Shown: piece after piece, positions 1-8,475 of the stretch
Position numbering within the stretch: position 1 is the stretch's first letter
Layout: every line of letters starts with the position of its first letter
Assembly (NCBI GenBank): GCA_017527065.1
Contig: JAFXQO010000038.1
Coordinates: 1 to 60,137, forward strand
Source of the DNA: Clostridia bacterium
Lineage (GTDB): Bacteria; Bacillota; Clostridia; Christensenellales; Aristaeellaceae
Direction of reading: 5' to 3'
Length of the DNA stretch: 60,137 nt
The notes under the pieces: model-generated
Databases searched by the model: none
Seen by the model: only the letters and a program-made list of their open reading frames with translations
Told to the model about the DNA's origin: nothing
Program-made: the position numbers and the translations under genes

Positions 1-13
1 CCCATTTTTATAC

Positions 14-42
14 TTGACAATTTCCCCATAGAATTGTATCCT
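14..42 (+). promoter_or_regulatory. Promoter for mgtE
   Basis: TTGACA at 14-19 and TATCCT at 37-42 are separated by 17 nt. The predicted transcript start near 50 gives mgtE a leader of about 235 nt, which is long enough to hold an RNA regulator. Confidence 0.7.
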
Positions 43-60
43 ATATGTGTTCCCTTTTAT

Positions 61-260
61 ATCCTGTTTTCGGGGAGGTGGAGCCGGATGGACGCTGGCG
101 GTCAGTGTCTGACGATTGAGGGCGTGCCGCGAAGTAGCAGCGCGCGCGCATCCGGTCTCCGCCGGGCGCACAGCTGATATTTCCCCATCGCCTCGCTTTC
201 ATCAGATCGCATAACGCCATGGCACCAGCGCGCCTTTTGCGGCATGGTGTCTTGTTTTGC
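61..260 (+). promoter_or_regulatory. Structured mgtE leader, possible M-box (Mg2+) riboswitch
   Basis: The leader between the promoter and mgtE contains no gene. It holds GGTGGAGCC near 76 followed by an ATGGACGCTGG block, and GCACAGCTGATAT near 169, which loosely resemble the 5' and 3' conserved blocks of ykoK/M-box RNAs as I remember them. The match is partial and I could not fold it. The association with mgtE, the commonest M-box target in Firmicutes, is the stronger argument. Confidence 0.35.
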
Positions 261-283
261 TGACATGAAAGGAGGGAAACCCA

Positions 284-1660
284 TTGGACCGAGAAATCAT
301 GCACAGCCGGCTGATGCAGCTGGTTGACGGCAATAAGAAGAACGAGCTGCGCGGGGCGCTGCTCATGCTGAACGTGGTCGACATCGCCGAGTTCATGGAA
401 GGGCTCGAGGGCGACAAGCTGCTGATGGTGTTCCGCATCCTTCCCAAGGACATCGCGGCGGACGTGTTCGCCTACATCGACAGCGACCAGCAGCAGCAGC
501 TGATCCAGCTGATCGGCGACAGCGAGATCCACTCGCTAATGGAAGAGATGTTCCTGGACGACACGGTGGACTTCCTGGAGGAGCTGCCGGCCACGGTCGT
601 GAAGCGGGTGCTTCAAAACACGGAGCCGGAGACCCGCGCGCTCATCAACCAGTTCCTCAAGTATCCCGAGAACTCCGCCGGCTCGATCATGACCATCGAG
701 TTCGCCGAGTTCCACAGCCAGCTCACCGTGAAGGAGGCCATGGCCTCGCTGCGCAAGACCGGGCTGGACAAGGAGACCATCAACACCTGCTACGTGATCG
801 ACCCCAGCCGTCACCTGATCGGCACCGTCACCCTGCGCCGCCTGATCCTCTCCGACGAGGACAAGCTGGTGACGGACATCATGAACACCACGTTCGTGTC
901 CGTGAAGACGCTGGACGACCAGGAGGCCGTCGCGGACAAGGTGAGGAAGTACGACGTCATGAGCATCCCCGTGGTGGACAATGAAAACCGCCTGGTCGGC
1001 ATCATCACCGCGGACGACATCATGGACGTCATCGAAGAGGAGAACACCGAAGACATCGAAAAGATGGGCGGCTTGCTCCCCTCCGACGACGAGTACCTCA
1101 AGACCCCCATCCTCACCCTTTTCAAAAACCGCATCCCCTGGCTGCTCATCCTGATGATCTCCGCCACCTTCACCGGCATGATCATCACCCACTTCGAGGG
1201 CGTCCTGAGCGACGCCGGCAAGCTGGGCGTGCTGCTCACCGCCTGCCTGCCCATGCTGATGGACACCGGCGGCAACTGCGGCGCGCAGGCGTCGACGCTG
1301 GTCATCCGCGGCCTGGCGCTGGGCCAGGTGGAGTTCAAGGACATACTGCGCGTATGGTGGCGCGAGGCGCGCGTGGCCCTGCTGGTGGGCGCGGTGCTGT
1401 GCGTGGTGAATATCATCCGCCAGATGATACTGTACTACATCTCGCCCGGCATCTCGCCGGACACCGTGCGCGTGACGGTCATCGTGTCCGCGGCCATGTT
1501 CTTCACGGTGCTGATCGCCAAGTCCATCGGCTGTACGCTGCCGCTGCTGGCCAAGAAGGTGGGCCTCGACCCGGCGCTGATGGCCAGTCCCATCATCACC
1601 ACCCTGGTGGACGCCTGCTCCCTGACCATCCTCTTCTCCATCGCCACCGTGGCGCTGTGA
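284..1660 (+). CDS. mgtE: Magnesium transporter MgtE
   Basis: This is a 458-residue Mg2+ channel/transporter of the MgtE family acting in the cytoplasmic membrane. The order is typical: an N-terminal helical Mg2+-sensing domain (about 1-130), a CBS pair (about 135-255, with the SIPVVDNENRLVGIITADD segment) and five membrane helices from about 285. The DTGGNCGAQAS motif and the final helix with the presumed pore aspartate near residue 443 are present. The start is TTG at 284, fixed by AAAGGAGGG at 268-276. Length matches the family (about 450). The gene is monocistronic, ending at a terminator shared with the convergent gene, and has its own promoter and long leader. Confidence 0.95.
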   Translation: MDREIMHSRLMQLVDGNKKNELRGALLMLNVVDIAEFMEGLEGDKLLMVFRILPKDIAADVFAYIDSDQQQQLIQLIGDSEIHSLMEEMFLDDTVDFLEELPATVVKRVLQNTEPETRALINQFLKYPENSAGSIMTIEFAEFHSQLTVKEAMASLRKTGLDKETINTCYVIDPSRHLIGTVTLRRLILSDEDKLVTDIMNTTFVSVKTLDDQEAVADKVRKYDVMSIPVVDNENRLVGIITADDIMDVIEEENTEDIEKMGGLLPSDDEYLKTPILTLFKNRIPWLLILMISATFTGMIITHFEGVLSDAGKLGVLLTACLPMLMDTGGNCGAQASTLVIRGLALGQVEFKDILRVWWREARVALLVGAVLCVVNIIRQMILYYISPGISPDTVRVTVIVSAAMFFTVLIAKSIGCTLPLLAKKVGLDPALMASPIITTLVDACSLTILFSIATVAL

Positions 1661-1673
1661 GGACAGACAAAGA

Positions 1674-1715
1674 GCCGCCGCCCCGTTCCCTTCGGACGGA
1701 GCGGCGGCGTTTTCG
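1674..1715. terminator. Bidirectional terminator between mgtE and the flavin oxidase
   Basis: GCCGCCGC at 1674-1681 pairs with GCGGCGGC at 1701-1708 with an inner paired segment. It is followed by a T-rich tail (GTTTTCGTTTTCC) on the plus strand and lies between convergent genes. Confidence 0.8.
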
Positions 1716-1730
1716 TTTTCCTTCCGGAGA

Positions 1731-2132
1731 TCAGACGTCGAACGCCTCTTTCTGCTCCATCATGCCGCGGATCTCGGCATGGCCGTTTTCCAGGTAGAAC
1801 AGGCCCATTTCCCAGCCGTTCTTGTCGTACATCGCCATGATCTGCGGCATGGCCTCGCGCACCTTGGCGATCAGCTCGTCGCTCTTCACGACCTTCGCCT
1901 CGCCGTCGTAGCGCATGAAGTCGCCGTCCTTTATCGCCAGCACTTCCACCTTCGGGTTGGCCGTCAGCTGTTTGAACACGTTCTTGAACGTGCCGCAGCC
2001 GAAATACAGCCTGTCCCCGACGAGCAGGTGGAAGCCGAAGGGGCGGCCCTTGGGCTGGCTGCCGTCGGTCGTCAGGAAATAAAACACGCCCGCCTTGTCC
2101 AGAAACTCGTTCACCTTTTCCACGTTGCTCAT
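1731..2132 (-). CDS. Pyridoxamine 5'-phosphate oxidase-like flavin protein
   Basis: This 133-residue protein has the split-barrel flavin-binding fold of the pyridoxamine-phosphate oxidase/NimA superfamily. The recognisable pieces are the N-terminal helix with VFYFLTTDGSQPKGRPFGF, then LYFGCGTFKNVFKQLTANPKVEV and the C-terminal acidic end. These small clostridial proteins bind FMN or F420/heme-like cofactors, and their substrates are usually unknown; some confer nitroimidazole tolerance. ATG at 2132 is preceded by GGGAGG. It stands alone, convergent with mgtE. I cannot assign a substrate. Confidence 0.8.
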   Translation of the reverse strand: MSNVEKVNEFLDKAGVFYFLTTDGSQPKGRPFGFHLLVGDRLYFGCGTFKNVFKQLTANPKVEVLAIKDGDFMRYDGEAKVVKSDELIAKVREAMPQIMAMYDKNGWEMGLFYLENGHAEIRGMMEQKEAFDV

Positions 2133-2212
2133 GCTCGTCCGCCTCCCAATTCGTCGTTTGTTTCGGTTCCGCTCCTATTGTAGCACGCCTGCCCCGTTCC
2201 GCGCAAGCGCCT

Positions 2213-3097
2213 TTATTTTTCTCCCATCTCCTCCAGCACGCCGCGCAGCGCCTCCCGCGTGTCCGGCGAGGCGGGCACGAGGGGCAGGCGCAGTTCGTCC
2301 CGGCACAGGCCGAGAAGGCTCAGCGCGGCCTTGACGGGGATGGGATTCACCTCGGCGAACAGCGCCTCGAAAAGCGGGTGCAGCCGCAGCTGGATCGCCC
2401 GCGCCGCGGCCGCGTCGCCCGCGAAGAAGCGCGCGCACAGCTCCGCCATGCGGGCCGGGCACACGTTCGCCGCCACCGAGATCACGCCCTGCCCGCCCAG
2501 CGCCAGCACCGGCAGCGTCATGTCGTCGTTGCCGGCGTAGATGGCGAGGCTGTCTCCGCACAGCCGCGCCAGCGCCGCGACCTGGGCGATGCTGCCGGAG
2601 GCCTCCTTCACGCCGCAGACGTTCGGATGCCGCGCCAGCTTCGCGACGGTTTCGGGCAGCAGGTTGACGCCGGTGCGGGAGGGCACGTTGTAGAGGATCA
2701 GCGGGATGTCCGAGGCGTCGGCCAGGGCCGTGAAGTGGGCCAGGAGCCCGGCCTGCGTGGTTTTGTTGTAGTAGGGCGTCACCACGAGCGCCGCGTCCGC
2801 CCCGGCCGCGCAGGCCTGGGCGGTCAGCGCCAGGGCGGCGCGGGTGTCGTTGCTGCCCGTGCCCACGATCACAGGCAGGCGTCCGCCCGAGCGCCTGAGG
2901 GCGCACTCCGCCAGCCACTCGCGCTCCCGCCGGGTCAGCGAGGCCGGTTCGCCCGTGGTGCCGCACACCACGAGGGCGCTCGTGCCCGCGGCGATCTGCC
3001 GGTCGATGAGCCGCTCGAACGCCTCGAAGTCGATCTCGCCCGCGCGCATCGGCGTCGGCAGCGCCGCGGCCGAGCCCTGGAAAAGACGCTTGTTCAT
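2213..3097 (-). CDS. dapA: 4-hydroxy-tetrahydrodipicolinate synthase
   Basis: DapA condenses pyruvate with aspartate semialdehyde, the first committed step of lysine and diaminopimelate synthesis, in the cytoplasm. From ATG 3097 the protein has 294 residues, normal for the family. It has the GTTGE loop (46-50), TPYYNK (tyrosines 109-110), YNVPSRTG (136-143) and the Schiff-base lysine in GVKEASG (Lys164). An in-frame upstream ATG at 3187 would add 30 residues unlike DapA. The start at 3097 has GGGAG about 10 nt upstream and is preferred. It is divergent from the GH106-like gene. The related protein N-acetylneuraminate lyase shares the fold, so substrate assignment is by motif similarity. Confidence 0.85.
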   Translation of the reverse strand: MNKRLFQGSAAALPTPMRAGEIDFEAFERLIDRQIAAGTSALVVCGTTGEPASLTRREREWLAECALRRSGGRLPVIVGTGSNDTRAALALTAQACAAGADAALVVTPYYNKTTQAGLLAHFTALADASDIPLILYNVPSRTGVNLLPETVAKLARHPNVCGVKEASGSIAQVAALARLCGDSLAIYAGNDDMTLPVLALGGQGVISVAANVCPARMAELCARFFAGDAAAARAIQLRLHPLFEALFAEVNPIPVKAALSLLGLCRDELRLPLVPASPDTREALRGVLEEMGEK

Positions 3098-3263
3098 CTG
3101 CTCACGCTCCCTTCTCCCGCCATGGATATGCCGGGCGAAGGGCAAAGAGAACGGCCCGCCACGAGGCGCGCTCTCCTCTTTGGTCAAACGAACTGGAAAA
3201 TTAACACGCCTCTGTTATACTGACGGTGTTTCATCAAATCACGCGCGCGAGGGAGGCAGGCCC

Positions 3264-5351
3264 ATGGAGCTCATCGAATTTCTCAACCATCCGCCCCGGA
3301 CGTATTCCCCCATTCCCTTCTGGTTCCTCAACGGCGATCTCGACGAGGCCGAGATCCGGCGCCAGCTGCGGGATTTCGACGCCCACGGCGTGCACGGCGT
3401 CGTGCTGCACCCGCGCATCGGCCTGAGCGACGGCGTCGCCTATCTCTCCGGCGCGTTCTTTCGCTATATCCGCGCCGCCGTCGAGGAGGCCGCCGAGCTG
3501 GACATGCAGGTGGTGCTCTACGACGAAGGCATGTATCCCTCCGGCTCGGCCAGCGGCCAGGTGGTGGCGGGCCGTCCCGAGCTGGCAAGCCGCGGCCTCG
3601 CGCTGACGGACGCGATCAGGCCCGGCGACAGCCTGCTCTGCGAAACGCCCCGGGGCGCGCTGGTGGAGCGCTTCTCCGGCGGCACCATCCGCGGCATCCA
3701 CTTCGGCGAAGACGACGGAGAGCCCTTCGCCCCGAAGAGCGCCGACATCCTCAATCCCGAGGCGGTCAGGCGGTTCATCGAACTGACCCACGAGGCGTAC
3801 TGGCGGGAGTTTAAACCGTATTTCGGCGGCACGATCATCGGCTTCTTCACCGACGAGCCCAGCATCCTCGGCCGCAACGCCCCCCGGGGCATGATGCCCT
3901 GGACGGCGGGCTTCGACAAAATCTACGCCGAAGCCGGCGGCCGCCTGGAGGACCTTCTGGGCCTCTTCACCCATGAGGAGAACGACGGCACGCGGCTGTA
4001 CCGCGCGTTCATCCTCCAGCGGGAGAGCCATGTGTACTACGAGAGCCTGTCCGACTGGTGCGAGGCCCACGGCATCGCGCTCATGGGCCATCCCCACCAG
4101 AGCGACGACATCGAGGTGGAGAAGTACTTCCACGTGCCGGGCCAGGACCTGGTGCTGCGCTGGATCGCCCCGGAGACCGGCGACACCGACCGCATGGACA
4201 CCGTCATGGCCAAGTGCTCCGCGGACGCCGCGCGGCTCATGGGGCGGGCGCGCAACTCCAACGAGTGCTACGGCGCGTGCAACCGGGACGGAAACCCCTG
4301 GTTTTTCACCGGCGGCGACATGAAATGGTACACCGACTACCTGGCCGTGCGCGGCGTGAATCTGTTCAGTCCCCACGCCTTCTACTACAGTCTGGAGGGC
4401 AAGCGCAGCGGGGAGCGCCCGCCGGACGTGGGCCCCGGCAGCAACTGGTGGCCGCGCTACAGGCTGTGGGCCGATTACCTGACCCGCCTCTCCTGGCTGA
4501 TGACGGACATCGACCTGCGCGCCGATGTCGCCGTGCTCTGCCGCAACCGCGACCTGCGGCCCGAGCTGGTCGCGCCGCTCTTCACGGGGCAGAAGGGGTT
4601 CCAGTACCTGCCCGAGAGCGTGTGGGCCGAGTGCCGCGAGGAGGACGGCGCGCTCCTGTGCCGCGGCCGTCGCTACGCCGCCGCGCTGGGGGAGAAAGAC
4701 CTGTTTCCCTCCGTGCCCCACAGCGCGGACGCCGTCGCGCCGGACTGCCTGTGCAGCCCCGCCCAGGAGAACCTGCGCGCCGCGCGCTTCGTGAAGGGCG
4801 GCGTCGAATGCTGGCTGCTGGTGAACGCGGGCGAGGCGGAGATTTCCGCCCGGCTGACCCTGCCCACGGACGCGCCCGTCGGCTGTTACGACCTCTGGCG
4901 CGGCCGGGCGCGCCGCGTCGACGCGGCGCGGACCGCGGACGGACGCGCGCTCGACCTGCGCTTGGCGCGGCGGGAAAGCCTTTTGCTGTTCGCCTGCGGC
5001 GAGGCCGAATGGCAGGCGCTGGAGGAGGCCGTTGAACCGGCCGCACTGCCCGCGCCGCGCTTCGGGCTTGCGGGCGAGGACGCCGCCGCGCTGAAGAAGA
5101 CCTACGCCGCCACCCTCACGCTGGACGAGTCCTTCGCCGGCCGGGCCGCGCGGCTGACCCTTGACGCGGAGGAAATGGCCGAGCTGAGCGTGAACGGCGT
5201 CGACTGCGGCGCGTCCTTCTGGACGCCGCATCGCTTCGACATCCCCGCCGGCGCGCTGCGGGCGGGGGAGAACGCGCTGCGCCTGACGGTGACCGGCAGC
5301 CTGGCGAACCGCTACGGGAAGGAAAAGGTCTGGTACGGGTTGAAAGAATAA
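3264..5351 (+). CDS. GH106-like glycoside hydrolase (possible alpha-L-rhamnosidase)
   Basis: This is a 695-residue, apparently cytoplasmic enzyme with no signal peptide. The N-terminal TIM-barrel segment (PFWFLNGDLDEAEIRRQL, then GVHGVVLHPRIGL and LYDEGMYPSGSASGQV, residues 18-105) matches the style of GH106 and related large clostridial glycosidases. The C-terminus (about 600-695) is a beta-sandwich sugar-binding-like domain with LSVNGVDCG and RYGKEKVWYGL. ATG 3264 has GGGAGG 8 nt upstream; upstream in-frame ATGs lack this and lie inside the dapA region. Rhamnulokinase is encoded 3.5 kb away, which would fit rhamnoside use, but many members of this group are uncharacterised. Catalytic residues were not assigned. 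Confidence 0.65.
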   Translation: MELIEFLNHPPRTYSPIPFWFLNGDLDEAEIRRQLRDFDAHGVHGVVLHPRIGLSDGVAYLSGAFFRYIRAAVEEAAELDMQVVLYDEGMYPSGSASGQVVAGRPELASRGLALTDAIRPGDSLLCETPRGALVERFSGGTIRGIHFGEDDGEPFAPKSADILNPEAVRRFIELTHEAYWREFKPYFGGTIIGFFTDEPSILGRNAPRGMMPWTAGFDKIYAEAGGRLEDLLGLFTHEENDGTRLYRAFILQRESHVYYESLSDWCEAHGIALMGHPHQSDDIEVEKYFHVPGQDLVLRWIAPETGDTDRMDTVMAKCSADAARLMGRARNSNECYGACNRDGNPWFFTGGDMKWYTDYLAVRGVNLFSPHAFYYSLEGKRSGERPPDVGPGSNWWPRYRLWADYLTRLSWLMTDIDLRADVAVLCRNRDLRPELVAPLFTGQKGFQYLPESVWAECREEDGALLCRGRRYAAALGEKDLFPSVPHSADAVAPDCLCSPAQENLRAARFVKGGVECWLLVNAGEAEISARLTLPTDAPVGCYDLWRGRARRVDAARTADGRALDLRLARRESLLLFACGEAEWQALEEAVEPAALPAPRFGLAGEDAAALKKTYAATLTLDESFAGRAARLTLDAEEMAELSVNGVDCGASFWTPHRFDIPAGALRAGENALRLTVTGSLANRYGKEKVWYGLKE

Positions 5352-5359
5352 ACAACACG

Positions 5360-5390
5360 CCCGCTCCGCGCGATGCGGAGCGGGCCTTTT
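5360..5390. terminator. Bidirectional terminator
   Basis: CCCGCTCCGC (5360-5369) pairs perfectly with GCGGAGCGGG (5375-5384), followed by CCTTTT. It sits between the convergent GH106-like gene and sigH. Confidence 0.9.
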
Positions 5391-5410
5391 GTATGCCTTT
5401 GGCCGGGCGT

Positions 5411-6043
5411 TCAGCGCCTGTCCCTCTCGGACAGCATCTTTTGCAGCTTGCGCTTGATGCGCTGCAGGGCGTTGTCGATGGACTTCACGTGCCGCCCCAG
5501 CTCGTCGGAAATGTCCTGATAGCTCTTGCCGTCCAGGTAGCGCAGGAGCACCTGCTTTTCCAGGGGCGAGAGCATGTCGCCGATGCGGCCCTCGATGAGG
5601 GAGATGTCCTCCCGGGAGATGAGCAGCTCCTCGGGGCTGGTGGCCATTTCCTCGCTGATGATGTCCATCAGCGTGCGGTCGGTCTCGTCGTCGAAGATGG
5701 GCTTGTTGAGGGACACGTAGGAATTCAGCGGGATGTGCTTCTGGCGGGTGGCGGTCTTGATGGCGGTGATGATCTGGCGGGTGACGCAAAGCTCCGCAAA
5801 GGCCCGGAAGGGGGACAGCTTTTCGCTCTTGTAGTCGCGGATGGCCTTGTACAGGCCGATCATGCCTTCCTGCACGATGTCCTCGTGATCCGCGCCGATG
5901 AGGAAATAGCTGCGCGCCCTCGAGCGCACGAAGTTCTTGTACTTGTTCAGCAGGTAGTCCAGCGCCGCCCCGTCCGAGGCCTGCGCCAGCGCCACGACAT
6001 CCTCGTCGGGCATGTCGCGGAAGCGTTCGTTTGCGTCCATCAT
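5411..6043 (-). CDS. sigH: RNA polymerase sigma factor SigH
   Basis: This 210-residue sigma-70 family factor resembles SigH (Spo0H), which directs early sporulation and stationary-phase genes. Region 2 contains HEDIVQEGMIGLYKAIRDY (53-71) and TRQIITAIKTATRQKHIPLN. Region 4 ends with the HTH KSYQDISDELGRHVKSIDNA (173-192). The ATG at 6043 overlaps the rae1 stop as ATGA, implying translational coupling; a second ATG follows directly at 6040. The gene order mrnC-(thyX)-rlmB-rae1-sigH is the same as in Bacillus subtilis apart from thyX. This argues for the sporulating Firmicutes lineage, though sigH alone does not prove sporulation. Confidence 0.92.
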   Translation of the reverse strand: MMDANERFRDMPDEDVVALAQASDGAALDYLLNKYKNFVRSRARSYFLIGADHEDIVQEGMIGLYKAIRDYKSEKLSPFRAFAELCVTRQIITAIKTATRQKHIPLNSYVSLNKPIFDDETDRTLMDIISEEMATSPEELLISREDISLIEGRIGDMLSPLEKQVLLRYLDGKSYQDISDELGRHVKSIDNALQRIKRKLQKMLSERDRR

Positions 6044-6576
6044 TCTTCTCCCCGCCGCAGCTTTTCCAGCCGCGCGCGCACATCCTCCGGCATGCGCTCC
6101 ATGATGGTGGTGCGCCCGGAGGCGCGACTGGCCGGGTGGGCGTACTGCGCGCCGCTCTGCTTCGCCTGGCGCATCTCGTAGATCAGCTCCCGGGAGCTGA
6201 TGCGCACCGCGCCCCGCCCGAACACCACGGTCTGCTCGGTGCCGTCCGAGGTGGCCACCCGCAGCTCCAGCCGGCCCAGCTCCACCTGCCGCGCGTTCTC
6301 GTCGCACAGGCGCTCGATGTAGCGGTCTGCGGTCTCGCCCTTCTGGGTGAACACCACGGTGAGGGGCCCCCGGGTCTCTGTCGAGCGCTCCGTGCGGTCG
6401 GACAGCCACGCGTCGAACACCAGCACGATACGCTGGCCCGAGTAGCCCGCGTAGTCGTGCAGCCGGTGGATGAGCGCGTCCCGCGCGTCGGCCAGCGGTT
6501 TGCCCTTGGAGAGCTCCGGCCACGCGCCCAGCACGTTGTAGCCGTCCACCACCAGCAGCCTCGCCTTGCCCGCCAT
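6040..6576 (-). CDS. rae1: NYN-domain ribosome-associated endoribonuclease Rae1/YacP
   Basis: This 178-residue PIN/NYN nuclease is the YacP orthologue. In B. subtilis it cleaves mRNA in the ribosomal A site. The acidic active-site residues are visible: Asp11 in VVDGYNVL, Asp55 in VFDAW, Asp84 in GETADRYIE and Asp111 in ATSDG. The C-terminal helix rich in Arg/Glu is normal. RBS AGGAG precedes ATG 6576. It is flanked by rlmB (3 nt upstream) and sigH (4-nt ATGA overlap), the same arrangement as in Bacillus, which is the main basis for calling it Rae1 and not a generic NYN protein. Confidence 0.88.
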   Translation of the reverse strand: MAGKARLLVVDGYNVLGAWPELSKGKPLADARDALIHRLHDYAGYSGQRIVLVFDAWLSDRTERSTETRGPLTVVFTQKGETADRYIERLCDENARQVELGRLELRVATSDGTEQTVVFGRGAVRISSRELIYEMRQAKQSGAQYAHPASRASGRTTIMERMPEDVRARLEKLRRGEE

Positions 6577-6579
6577 GGT

Positions 6580-7674
6580 TCAGCTCCTGCGCGCGTTCAC
6601 GACGGCATACATCATGATGCCCGCCGCGACGGAGGCGTTGAGCGAGTCGATGTGCCCCTTTATGGGCAGGCTCAGCTTCAGGTCGCATTTCTTCAGCGTC
6701 ATTTCGGCGATGCCCTCGCCCTCCGCGCCGATCACGATGGCCATGGGCCCGGTCAGGTCGGCGGAGAAGGCGTCCTCGCCGTCCATCGTGGCCCCCACGA
6801 TCCACAGGCCGCGCTCCTTGAGGGTTTCGAGGGCGCGGTTGAGGTTGGTCACGCGCACCACGTTCATGTATTCGCACGCGCCCGCCGAGGCCTTCACCGC
6901 CGCCGGGGTCAGCCCCGCGCTGCGCCGCTCCGGAATGATCACGCCGTGGGCGCCGGCGCACTCCGCCGTGCGGATGATGGCGCCCAGGTTGTGGGGATCG
7001 GTCACCCCGTCCAGCGCCACGACGAAGGGCTCCTCGCCCCGCTCCGCCGCGGTGGCGAAGATGTCGTCCAGCTCCGCGTAAGAGGCGGAGGACACGAAGG
7101 CGATCATGCCCTGGTGGTTGGGGTAGAGGGCGTCCAGCCGGGCCCGGTCCACCTCCTGGACCACGATGCCCGCCTCTCGCGCCCGGGCCACGATCTCCCG
7201 CGCCGAGCCGGACAGGTCGCCCCGGGCCACCATCAGCTTCTCGAAGTCGCGCCCGGCCTTGATCGCCTCGCGGATCGGGTTGCGCCCGGCCAGGAGGTTT
7301 TCGGGCTGCTCGCCCGCCGCCGCCCTGGGTTCGCTCATCAGGCGGGCCAGGGGATCGGTCTCGACGCTGCCGAAGGGGGCGTCGAACTGCGCGCGCGGCG
7401 GCCTGGGCGGCCGGGGGGATTCCCGCTTTTCAGGGAATTTATTGCCGAATTCCCGCTTGAACCCTTCTTTTTTAGGGAAACGATCCCTCTGTTCGCCGAA
7501 GCTCCGGCCCGTTTTGGGGAAATCGTTTTTCCTCTCGCCCCGGGGCGGGCGTCCGTAGCCTTCCGGGCGGCGGCCGTCGCCGGTTTCCCGGCGTCCGTAG
7601 CCGTCCCCGCGGCGCTCGAAGCGGCCTTCGCGGCCCGGACGGCTGTTGTTTTTTCCGTATTTATCGTATGGCAT
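6580..7674 (-). CDS. rlmB: 23S rRNA 2'-O-methyltransferase RlmB
   Basis: This SPOUT-family enzyme methylates the ribose of a 23S rRNA guanosine (G2251 in E. coli numbering). The protein has 364 residues, about 110 more than typical. Residues 1-97 form a low-complexity arginine/glycine/lysine-rich tail with RGE, GYGR and RPP repeats. The substrate-binding domain starts near 126 (NLLAGRNPIREAI). The SPOUT motifs are DGVTDPHNLGAIIRTAE (222-238), IGAEGEGI and SLPIKGHIDSLNASVAAGI. ATG 7674 has AAGGAAA upstream. The basic tail probably binds RNA; such tails occur in some clostridial RlmB proteins, so the extension looks real. Confidence 0.92.
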   Translation of the reverse strand: MPYDKYGKNNSRPGREGRFERRGDGYGRRETGDGRRPEGYGRPPRGERKNDFPKTGRSFGEQRDRFPKKEGFKREFGNKFPEKRESPRPPRPPRAQFDAPFGSVETDPLARLMSEPRAAAGEQPENLLAGRNPIREAIKAGRDFEKLMVARGDLSGSAREIVARAREAGIVVQEVDRARLDALYPNHQGMIAFVSSASYAELDDIFATAAERGEEPFVVALDGVTDPHNLGAIIRTAECAGAHGVIIPERRSAGLTPAAVKASAGACEYMNVVRVTNLNRALETLKERGLWIVGATMDGEDAFSADLTGPMAIVIGAEGEGIAEMTLKKCDLKLSLPIKGHIDSLNASVAAGIMMYAVVNARRS

Positions 7675-7714
7675 GTGCGTTTCCTTCCCGGAGCGCGGCG
7701 CGGGCCGGCTCCCT

Positions 7715-8458
7715 TCAATCTGTCTGACGCTTCAGCGCCCGCGCGCGTTCCCTGACCTCGGCGGCTTTGCCGCAGCTCTTCCCGCCCTCCGGGCAAGGAC
7801 CGCGCAGGCAGCCGGGGCCGGCGTCCTCGAACAGCGCCGGCGCGGCCCTGTAAGCCAATTCCAGCATCTGCCAGGCGACGGCGCGAATCTCCCACTGGGC
7901 GCGGCTGCAACAGCGCAGGCTCAGGAAGTGGGTGAGCTCGCGGGCGTTCATGGTCACCAGCATGCGGGTGGCCGCGGCGTTGGGCAGCACGAAGCGGGCG
8001 TCCTCGTTGCTCTTTTCTCCGGAGCCGAGCTTTTTGCGCCAGGCCTGGTACCAGGCGTCCATTTCCGCCATCTGGCGGCGGAACTCGGCGGCGTCTTCCT
8101 CGCCGAGGGCCTCGATGGCCGGGGGCACGATGTAATCGAAGCCGTTCCCGTCGTCGCCCAGAGCCACGTAGCGCTGGGACTGGACGGAGAAGCTGGCGAT
8201 GCGGTGGCGCGTGATCTGCGCCAGGAAGCTGCGGGACACGCCCTCGATGCCGAAGGTGAACGAGGCGTGCTCTATGGGCGAAAGGTGGCCCATGTCCATG
8301 AGCCGGGCTATGAATTTCGACTGGTCTTTTTTCGCCACGCCCTCCCCCAGATCGTCCAGATCGGACGCGGAATAGCACAGCTTCGCCGCCAGCGCCACCA
8401 GTTCCTCCGGCGCGGGGGTGTATTGAATCAGCCTGACCTTGGGTTGAACCTGAGGCAC
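7715..8458 (-). CDS. thyX: Flavin-dependent thymidylate synthase ThyX
   Basis: ThyX makes dTMP from dUMP using FAD, NADPH and methylenetetrahydrofolate. The protein is 247 residues with the diagnostic RHRxxS signature (RHRIAS, 84-89) followed by SVQSQRY, and the N-terminal PIEHASFTF segment. The start is GTG at 8458 with GGGGAGG 8 nt upstream. The C-terminus has a short cysteine-rich segment (GCLRGPCPEGGKSCGKA), common in clostridial ThyX. It lies between mrnC (17 nt) and rlmB (40 nt) in the same operon. No thyA is seen in the window. Confidence 0.95.
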   Translation of the reverse strand: MPQVQPKVRLIQYTPAPEELVALAAKLCYSASDLDDLGEGVAKKDQSKFIARLMDMGHLSPIEHASFTFGIEGVSRSFLAQITRHRIASFSVQSQRYVALGDDGNGFDYIVPPAIEALGEEDAAEFRRQMAEMDAWYQAWRKKLGSGEKSNEDARFVLPNAAATRMLVTMNARELTHFLSLRCCSRAQWEIRAVAWQMLELAYRAAPALFEDAGPGCLRGPCPEGGKSCGKAAEVRERARALKRQTD

Positions 8459-8475
8459 CGTCTTTTCCTCCCCGG

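Noticed and set aside
2844-3263. Extension of the GH106-like protein to an upstream ATG at 2844
   Set aside because: The added 140 residues are unlike GH106, lie antisense to dapA and lack a ribosome binding site; ATG 3264 has a good one.
3234-6083. Minus-strand open frame of 949 codons spanning GH106 and sigH
   Set aside because: Its parts belong to the wrong frame of both genes; sigH itself is read in a different frame in this region.
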